Positions 49,626 through 54,200 of a stretch of DNA of 54,200 nucleotides are shown here, one piece after another. The stretch is taken from the NCBI RefSeq assembly GCF_000212855.1, contig NZ_GL890993.1:1809353-1863552 (forward strand), in the 5' to 3' direction. Under the pieces are notes generated by a model that was not told where the DNA came from, did not search any database, and worked only from the letters and a program-made list of their open reading frames with translations. This stretch comes from Streptococcus sanguinis SK355 (lineage in GTDB: Bacteria; Bacillota; Bacilli; Lactobacillales; Streptococcaceae). Numbering within the stretch: position 1 is the first letter of the stretch; every line of letters begins with the position of its first letter. A program made the translations under genes and the position numbers.

Positions 49626-49730
49626 ATCATAGTGCTATCTATGTGGATTGAAATTATATTTAGTGCTTATTTATACTGAATTACAGGTCAACGAAGTCCT
49701 CTACTGACTCTCGTTGGCCTGTTTTCTTTT
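49626..49730 (+). ncRNA. CreR-like Cas-regulating guide RNA (candidate)
   Basis: A short RNA of about 105 nt. A small hairpin CATAG/CTATG (49628-49632, 49639-49643, 6-nt loop) is followed by TGGATTGAAAT, so 12 nt (49643-49654) equal the 3' end of the array repeat. The hairpin ends where Cas5c would cut the real repeat. The next stretch (49655-49683) acts like a spacer: its first 16 bases match the cas promoter at 49565-49580 except position 12, next to TTC. It ends in a terminator, not in a second repeat. I infer a guide that lets Cascade bind and repress the cas5-cas2 promoter without cutting. Confidence 0.75.
49684..49730 (+). terminator. Terminator of the CreR-like RNA
   Basis: An 11-bp stem CAGGTCAACGA/TCGTTGGCCTG (one wobble) with a 16-nt loop, then TTTTCTTTT. 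It ends 5 nt before the cas3 stop codon of the opposite strand. Confidence 0.88.
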
Positions 49731-49735
49731 AATTT

Positions 49736-52135
49736 TTACATCAGGAAACTTCCTGACTCTAAGGTGATCCCCTTTTTATCATTATAATAACCATCTGACA
49801 ATATCTGAATTTGCCCATTCAAATACGGTTTTGTCGCTTCAAGCACTTGATCGTGCTTACGAACGTTTACCGTAAAGGGCTGCAATTCCTTTAAAAGGGC
49901 TTTTATTGTTTGATAGTCTTCAACAGATGGGTAATCATATTCACACAATTCTTCTAAAACCAACAACTTCTCAATAGCGTCTCCATACGGAACCAACACC
50001 CCTATTGTGTCATTGTTTATTAAATTCATCTTCAAACCAGCAGTTTTAAAGGCTTGTTTTAACTTTCCTTTAAAATTATTTCTGTCTTGATATGAATTTA
50101 TACTTAAATAATCGTAAACTGATTCACCATGCGATAAAGGATAATCCATTGAACCTTGATTATTAGCATAATAATATTCAAAAAAATCCCGATTTAAAAG
50201 TGACATTTCAATAGGCGATGAGATCTTATGGATAATATGCTCTGTGGCGTCTTTCTTAGCTTTTATTTCTTTCAAGCGTGATAGATTTTCCTCTTCAGCG
50301 GTAAGATTGACTAAGGTAACTTGACCTTTATCACGTTTACCTTCACGATTGCATCGTCCACTAGCTTGCACAATTGAATCAACTCCTGCATAAGATCTGA
50401 TGACGCGATTAAAATCAATGTCAACTCCAGCTTCAATTAGTTGCGTACTAATACAAATAATAGGTATTCTCTTTTTTAGATGCTGTTTAATTTCTGATAT
50501 AATATCTAATCTGTGCTGAGCACACATATTAGTCGAAAGTTGATAAATAGGTCTATCAGTCAATCCTTCAAGCATCATATAGAATTTATCAACTGTCTTC
50601 TTGGTGTTAAAAATCGCAAGAATAGACTCGTCATTTTCCAGTACAAAATCTACTAAATCTGACAGGTTCGAATGTTGATTATTTTCATCAAATTTTCTAA
50701 GTTCTGTTCTAGAAAAGACTTCTTTTTCGTCATGAGTTAACTCGACTATATCAGTAGCTTCACCATTTTTTCCACCATAAGAAAGTTTATGTTTAATTGC
50801 AGTAGAATCATAAGCAGGTTGTGTAGCTGTACATAAGATGATAGTCGTGTTCATAACTTTATTTAAGAAATTCATGGTTAAATTAAATAAAGTTGTCACC
50901 TCAATAGGCAACGATTGTACTTCATCTAAAATCAAAACACTATTAGCTAAACTGGAAAAACGACGGATATTTGCTGATTTAGTTTTAAATAAAGTTTGAA
51001 AAAATTGAACCATTGACGTAAGAACAGTCTGACTATCCCAACTTTCAATTAGATAGTCAGACATTGCAGCTTCTTTTTCATCATTATCGGCAGTCTGTTT
51101 AACAACATTAGAATGGTGCTCTAGGACACCTACCTCGCCAATTACTTTTCTAATTTCAGAAGCATTCTGTTCCAGGACAGATAAAAATGGTGTGATATAG
51201 AAACATCTTGATTTATTTTGATCAAGTAACTGATGAAAGGCATATCTCATACTAAGATTCGTTTTTCCAGCGCCAGTTGGCAGATCCAAACGATATATTC
51301 CCGTTGAATCTTTTTCACCCCTACTCTTAACTCGCTCACCAATTTGTGAGCGAATTTCATTAAGACTTGTAGTCGGATGACTAAAGCTACGATATTTTCG
51401 CTCAATAGCTTCAAGATAAGACTCGTTTAGTTTTTGTTTTTCTTCATCTTTTAAAGGTTCAATGAGTAAGCCATAAGCATTGATAGTATCTAAAATATCT
51501 GCATTCTTCAAAAAAGCTAAATACATCCGAATAAAACAACTACTATAATATTCTTTCTCGCTTTCATCAGACCAATTAAGTTTACACCAAGCTTGCTGGT
51601 AATTTGCAAAAGATTTCTCAATTAAATCGTTTAAATCTTTGTAACCGAAAGTACTTAGTTCATCTTCTAATTCCTGAGCAAAGACTAGAATATCTTCTTG
51701 ATAAGAATCATTCTTCATGCATTCTATCATTCTATGCCTTAATTTATTGAATGCAAATTGCTCAGCTTGAACTCCTTCATCTTCTAGAAGAATGTCATAC
51801 ATACCGTGGTGAGCTGAAATAACATAGGCACTGATTTCTTGAAAAAGCACCCTGTCTGCTAAAGGAATACTTGATTGTTTTAAACAAGTTTGTATTTTCT
51901 GAAAGAGATAGCTAGCTCCAGCAGATGAATGATCAACATGTTTGTTAGGATGCTTTTCTAACTTATCTTGAAAAGCTATACTCGCCTTGCCTAAATCATG
52001 AAACAATCCTAATAAAAACAAAATGTCTCCTTGCTCAATAACTTGTGCACTTTCCCTTGCTTGAACAGCAACGTTAAAAGAATGTTTTTCTAGAGATTGT
52101 TTATTCCCTCTGTTATCTTTATGTGCTAATATCAT
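49736..52135 (-). CDS. cas3: CRISPR-associated helicase-nuclease Cas3
   Basis: Helicase-nuclease recruited by Cascade to shred target DNA. It has 799 aa. An N-terminal HD nuclease domain (HSFNVAVQA, LFHDLGKAS, SAHHGMYD) is followed by a superfamily 2 helicase with Walker A DLPTGAGKTNL, box II LILDEVQSL, CTATQP and the arginine-finger region QASGRCNREG. It is upstream of cas5 but separated by the RNA gene and has its own promoter, so its supply can differ from that of Cascade. Confidence 0.97.
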   Translation of the reverse strand: MILAHKDNRGNKQSLEKHSFNVAVQARESAQVIEQGDILFLLGLFHDLGKASIAFQDKLEKHPNKHVDHSSAGASYLFQKIQTCLKQSSIPLADRVLFQEISAYVISAHHGMYDILLEDEGVQAEQFAFNKLRHRMIECMKNDSYQEDILVFAQELEDELSTFGYKDLNDLIEKSFANYQQAWCKLNWSDESEKEYYSSCFIRMYLAFLKNADILDTINAYGLLIEPLKDEEKQKLNESYLEAIERKYRSFSHPTTSLNEIRSQIGERVKSRGEKDSTGIYRLDLPTGAGKTNLSMRYAFHQLLDQNKSRCFYITPFLSVLEQNASEIRKVIGEVGVLEHHSNVVKQTADNDEKEAAMSDYLIESWDSQTVLTSMVQFFQTLFKTKSANIRRFSSLANSVLILDEVQSLPIEVTTLFNLTMNFLNKVMNTTIILCTATQPAYDSTAIKHKLSYGGKNGEATDIVELTHDEKEVFSRTELRKFDENNQHSNLSDLVDFVLENDESILAIFNTKKTVDKFYMMLEGLTDRPIYQLSTNMCAQHRLDIISEIKQHLKKRIPIICISTQLIEAGVDIDFNRVIRSYAGVDSIVQASGRCNREGKRDKGQVTLVNLTAEEENLSRLKEIKAKKDATEHIIHKISSPIEMSLLNRDFFEYYYANNQGSMDYPLSHGESVYDYLSINSYQDRNNFKGKLKQAFKTAGLKMNLINNDTIGVLVPYGDAIEKLLVLEELCEYDYPSVEDYQTIKALLKELQPFTVNVRKHDQVLEATKPYLNGQIQILSDGYYNDKKGITLESGSFLM

Positions 52136-52180
52136 AATTTACCTTATCTACCCCAAAGAAGAGATTATTATATTAAATCT

Positions 52181-52209
52181 ATTTTATAACTAAATCCAAA
52201 AAAACTCAA
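52181..52209 (-). promoter_or_regulatory. cas3 promoter
   Basis: Minus-strand TTGAGT (52209-52204) and TAAAAT (52186-52181) with 17-bp spacing. The leader to the cas3 ATG would be about 40 nt. Confidence 0.65.
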
Positions 52210-52451
52210 CTAAAAATGCAACGCTTTTTTAATTATTTACTATGGAGTATTAGGCAGTAGAAGAGTAGGAATAGTTATTTCTATCTTAAGATTTAAAATA
52301 CTACACTAAATAATCCCTATCGTGAGACTTTCGATAGGGACTATTCTTTCTTTATTTAATATTCTAAATACTCCGTCCAAAACTGACGTTAACGACTCAG
52401 TCAGGATCAAGAGAAAATGACAACCCATCTCTTTTCCTCCTGAGAGTATTG
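52210..52451. repeat. Intergenic region with nested inverted repeats
   Basis: No gene seen. The core is a hairpin with nine pairs (TCCCTATCG/CGATAGGGA) extendable to 14 with a wobble. It is enclosed by outer arms GGAGTATT (near 52245) and AATACTCC (near 52370). It could be a transcription stop between rplS/tRNA-Arg and cas3, or a small repeated element. I know no named family. Confidence 0.4.
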
Positions 52452-52474
52452 AAAAAAGCCTTAGACAGGCTTTT
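52452..52474 (-). terminator. Terminator after tRNA-Arg
   Basis: Minus-strand stem AAAGCC/GGCTTT with a 7-nt loop, followed by TTTC. Confidence 0.7.
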
Positions 52475-52478
52475 AGAA

Positions 52479-52550
52479 TGTCCCCTGCCGGAATCGAACC
52501 AGCAACTACTCCTTAGGAGGGAGTTGTTATATCCATTGAACTAAGGGGAC
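52479..52550 (-). tRNA. tRNA-Arg (CCT)
   Basis: 72 nt. The acceptor is GTCCCCT/AGGGGAC with discriminator A. The anticodon loop CTCCTAA lies between ACTCC and GGAGT, giving anticodon CCT, which reads the rare AGG codon. The T-arm GGTTCGATTCC is present. Confidence 0.92.
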
Positions 52551-52555
52551 TTAGA

Positions 52556-52582
52556 GAAAAACTCTGCCCAACGACAGAGTCT
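52556..52582 (-). terminator. rplS terminator
   Basis: Minus-strand stem ACTCTG/CAGAGT with an 8-nt loop and TTTTTC. Confidence 0.78.
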
Positions 52583-52590
52583 TTCTAAGA

Positions 52591-52938
52591 TTAACGGCGA
52601 ATTTCTTTGATACGCGCTGCCTTACCTTGCAATGCACGAAGGTAGTACAATTTAGCACGACGGACTTTACCGTAACGAACGACTTCAATCTTGTCAACAC
52701 GTGGAGTGTGGATTGGGAAAGTACGTTCAACACCGATACCGTTAGAAATCTTACGAACGGTGTAAGTTTCTGAGATACCAGCACCTTTACGAGCGATAAC
52801 CACACCTTCAAAAATCTGGATACGTTCGCGAGTTCCTTCGACAACTTTCGCGTGAACACGAACAGTGTCACCAGGACGGAATGCAGGGATGTCAGTACGA
52901 AGTTGACCTTCAGTCAAGCTTTGGATTAATGGATTCAT
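52591..52938 (-). CDS. rplS: 50S ribosomal protein L19
   Basis: Ribosomal protein near the 30S-50S interface. It has 115 aa from the ATG at 52938 ([20 protein letters not shown]), chosen for AGGAG 9 nt upstream. The longer open frame lacks a site. [20 protein letters not shown] is the family hallmark. A structured leader precedes it. Confidence 0.97.
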   Translation of the reverse strand: MNPLIQSLTEGQLRTDIPAFRPGDTVRVHAKVVEGTRERIQIFEGVVIARKGAGISETYTVRKISNGIGVERTFPIHTPRVDKIEVVRYGKVRRAKLYYLRALQGKAARIKEIRR

Positions 52939-53020
52939 TTTTTCTACTCCTATCTTACTAATCTTAAGGTTCAAGACCGCAGCGGATTAGCCGTTTTTTG
53001 TGCTTCCATTAGGCACAAAC
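52939..53020 (-). promoter_or_regulatory. Probable L19 mRNA leader
   Basis: Two hairpins (TTTGTGC/GCACAAA and a following stem around CGGCTAATCCGCTGCGG) lie before rplS. This position and shape suit the L19 leader element that Firmicutes use for autoregulation. Confidence 0.6.
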
Positions 53021-53023
53021 TAT

Positions 53024-53051
53024 ATTATATCAAAATTTCTAAAAATGTAAA
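53024..53051 (-). promoter_or_regulatory. rplS promoter
   Basis: TTTACA (53051-53046) and TATAAT (53029-53024) on the minus strand with 16-bp spacing and a TGA before the -10. Confidence 0.7.
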
Positions 53052-53056
53052 GATGT

Positions 53057-53383
53057 TTAAATGAAAATTCCCAAAAGAATCGCTAAAAATCCGAGGATAT
53101 AGGTCAAAGCCAAATAGAGAACAAATTTCTTTCTCTCAGAAAAGAGCTCTGCCAACTCAGCATTCAAAGTGGAAAAGGTTGTCAGTCCACCACAGAAGCC
53201 TGTTGCCAAAATCACATAAAACTGCTTGTCTTCTATATGATTATAAAAATAACCAATTAGAAAAGCACCTAGAATGTTTGCCAATAAAGTCCCAATCGGC
53301 AGATATGCTCTGCTATTGACCTTGGAGAAAACATAACGCACAAGAGAACCAGCGCCGCAGCAGATTAGTATCGCCCACATCAT
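53057..53383 (-). CDS. crcB: Fluoride channel FluC/CrcB (second copy)
   Basis: Small dual-topology fluoride exporter, 108 aa from the ATG at 53383, where the start overlaps the stop of the paralogue by 4 nt. It has four membrane segments and the signature FCGGLTTFSTLNAE. A longer frame reaching 53533 reads through the neighbouring gene and is not used. Tandem copies are usual in streptococci, and the two chains may pair. Confidence 0.9.
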   Translation of the reverse strand: MMWAILICCGAGSLVRYVFSKVNSRAYLPIGTLLANILGAFLIGYFYNHIEDKQFYVILATGFCGGLTTFSTLNAELAELFSERKKFVLYLALTYILGFLAILLGIFI

Positions 53384-53754
53384 GGCTTCACCTGCTTTCC
53401 AGCCCATAGGGCGATTGCAAGGCCGCCACCTACACTTAAAACTAGATAGATAAGAAGCTCCATATAGCGCCCTGAATCTGCTAGTTTGATACTGTCTAGC
53501 AGAAGACCAGAAAAAGTCGTCAAACCTCCGCAAAAACCAGTCGAAAGCCCTAGAATTAGGCGCTGAGACTTAACTTTACTGCTAAGATAGCCCTTGATGA
53601 TATAGACCAGCAAAAAAGTTCCCAAATAATTGACCAGTAAGGTACCTAGCGGAAATGAATCATCAAAAACTGATATGAGTGCTACTTGATAACGTATCCA
53701 ACCGCCTGCCATCGCAGATAAAGCCACAGCTATCGAGTTCTGTACTTCTTTCAT
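53380..53754 (-). CDS. crcB: Fluoride channel FluC/CrcB (first copy)
   Basis: A 124-aa membrane protein with four hydrophobic segments and FCGGLTTFSGLLLDS, the fluoride channel signature. It overlaps chorismate mutase by 1 nt (TAATG) and the second crcB by 4 nt, so all three genes are probably one translationally coupled unit. No fluoride riboswitch was recognised upstream of the unit within the window. Confidence 0.9.
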   Translation of the reverse strand: MKEVQNSIAVALSAMAGGWIRYQVALISVFDDSFPLGTLLVNYLGTFLLVYIIKGYLSSKVKSQRLILGLSTGFCGGLTTFSGLLLDSIKLADSGRYMELLIYLVLSVGGGLAIALWAGKQVKP

Positions 53755-54017
53755 TAGAGCTTTTTATTCTGAAATTCACGCGAACGTTTTAAAATGTCAG
53801 AAAAGGTCGCAACAACAGTTTCCTTATAGTCTTTGTTTTCAACCTTATCCGCCACTCTGGCAAAAATCACATCTTCTCTCTTGCTATCCAAGACAGCTGT
53901 GCCTGTTAATTTCTTTAAAGCCACGACTTGGCCAACCAGATTCATGCGTTGCTCCAACAGGGCAACGATTGCATCATCAACTTGATCAATTTCCTGTCTG
54001 ATTTCTTCTAATGTCAT
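53754..54017 (-). CDS. Chorismate mutase, AroQ type
   Basis: An 87-aa all-helical enzyme converting chorismate to prephenate for Phe and Tyr synthesis. LEEIRQEIDQVDDAIVALLEQR and the Lys in VVALKK form the usual active-site pattern (Arg11-like, Lys39-like). It is a stand-alone domain without prephenate dehydratase. First gene of a short unit with the two fluoride channels. Confidence 0.88.
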   Translation of the reverse strand: MTLEEIRQEIDQVDDAIVALLEQRMNLVGQVVALKKLTGTAVLDSKREDVIFARVADKVENKDYKETVVATFSDILKRSREFQNKKL

Positions 54018-54106
54018 CTACTTCCTCCTTGTATCCCATCTATCATAACAAAAAATAGTAAAATTTTCTAGTTTAATTCTAAATAAAAAGCTCCAAGTCC
54101 CGTGAT

Positions 54107-54131
54107 TAAAAGAAAACTCGCAAAGGCGAGT
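54107..54131 (-). terminator. Terminator of a gene beyond the window
   Basis: Minus-strand stem ACTCGC/GCGAGT with a 4-nt loop, followed by TTTTCTTTT. Two further hairpins lie nearer the window end (AAGGTT/AACCTT at 54150-54166 and AGCACT/AGTGCT at 54174-54195). No gene can be called in 54132-54200. Confidence 0.7.
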
Positions 54132-54200
54132 CCCTATCTACAGATTAAAAAGGTTCCCCAAACCTTATTAAAGAGCACTTGCTTAACCGAGTGCTTATCC

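Noticed and set aside
49643..49654. The 12-nt repeat match as a chance hit or a remnant of a lost array
   Set aside because: It has its own promoter and terminator, a hairpin in the right place, and a following stretch that matches the cas promoter next to TTC. A stray remnant would not be expected to show all of these.
53384..53533. N-terminal extension of the second fluoride channel to 53533
   Set aside because: It would read through most of the neighbouring crcB in another frame. The ATG at 53383 has a ribosome site and a family-length product.
54132..54200. Possible 3' end of a gene or small RNA at the window edge
   Set aside because: Only hairpins are visible and no frame can be recognised in 69 nt.

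Overview
The window looks like a chromosome segment of an oral viridans Streptococcus, most likely of the sanguinis/gordonii type. The reasons are the srtA-gyrA-ldh gene order, a long LPXTG-anchored 5'-nucleotidase, a CpsY-like LysR regulator, PyrR-type attenuators and the streptococcal pyrimidine and purine-salvage clusters. Species level is inference. Most of the window is core housekeeping DNA read from the minus strand.

Layout. 1-8.1 kb: srtA, gyrA, ldh, a NUDIX gene, rpsA, ilvE and three tRNAs. 8.3-18.2 kb: parC and parE, the two topoisomerase IV genes, separated by about 5.5 kb of accessory genes (an ANT(6)-like nucleotidyltransferase, two GNATs, a class III Fic AMP-transferase, a DUF6261-like protein, and a broken ATPase plus DUF4435 pair resembling the PARIS defence system). 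18.3-29.8 kb: plsY, a cell-wall 5'-nucleotidase with an out-of-frame signal peptide, pyrC-mutX-ung, a GT-C-like membrane protein, and pyrFE and pyrK-pyrDB, each behind its own PyrR attenuator. 29.8-34.8 kb: small membrane-anchored proteins of unknown function and cpsY. 34.9-41.8 kb: nucleoside salvage (rpiA-deoB-punA-deoD), a HEPN-motif protein, a sirtuin and mnmE.

41.9-52.1 kb: a complete type I-C CRISPR-Cas system. The array has 30 recognisable repeats and 29 spacers. It is read on the minus strand from a leader beside cas2, and its far end decays into a fossil repeat. The cas genes run cas3, then cas5-cas8c-cas7-cas4-cas1-cas2. 52.4-54.2 kb: tRNA-Arg, rplS, two fluoride channel genes and chorismate mutase.

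The most interesting signal is in the 245-bp gap between cas3 and cas5. A consensus plus-strand promoter drives a short RNA of about 105 nt that ends in a strong terminator. The RNA carries a degenerate CRISPR repeat: a small hairpin followed by the exact 12-nt 3' end of the array repeat. Next comes a spacer-like stretch that matches, in 15 of its first 16 positions, the -10/start region of the cas5-cas2 promoter 90 bp away. That target sits directly after a TTC motif, the type I-C PAM, and the single mismatch is at position 12, a base that type I complexes flip out. This is the architecture of a Cas-regulating guide RNA (CreR-like) that would let Cascade repress its own operon. It is read from sequence only and not tested.

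A second theme is single-base indels in or near homopolymer runs. They break the ATPase (twice), the 5'-nucleotidase signal peptide and a small membrane-anchored protein. They may be real decay, switching tracts or assembly errors.
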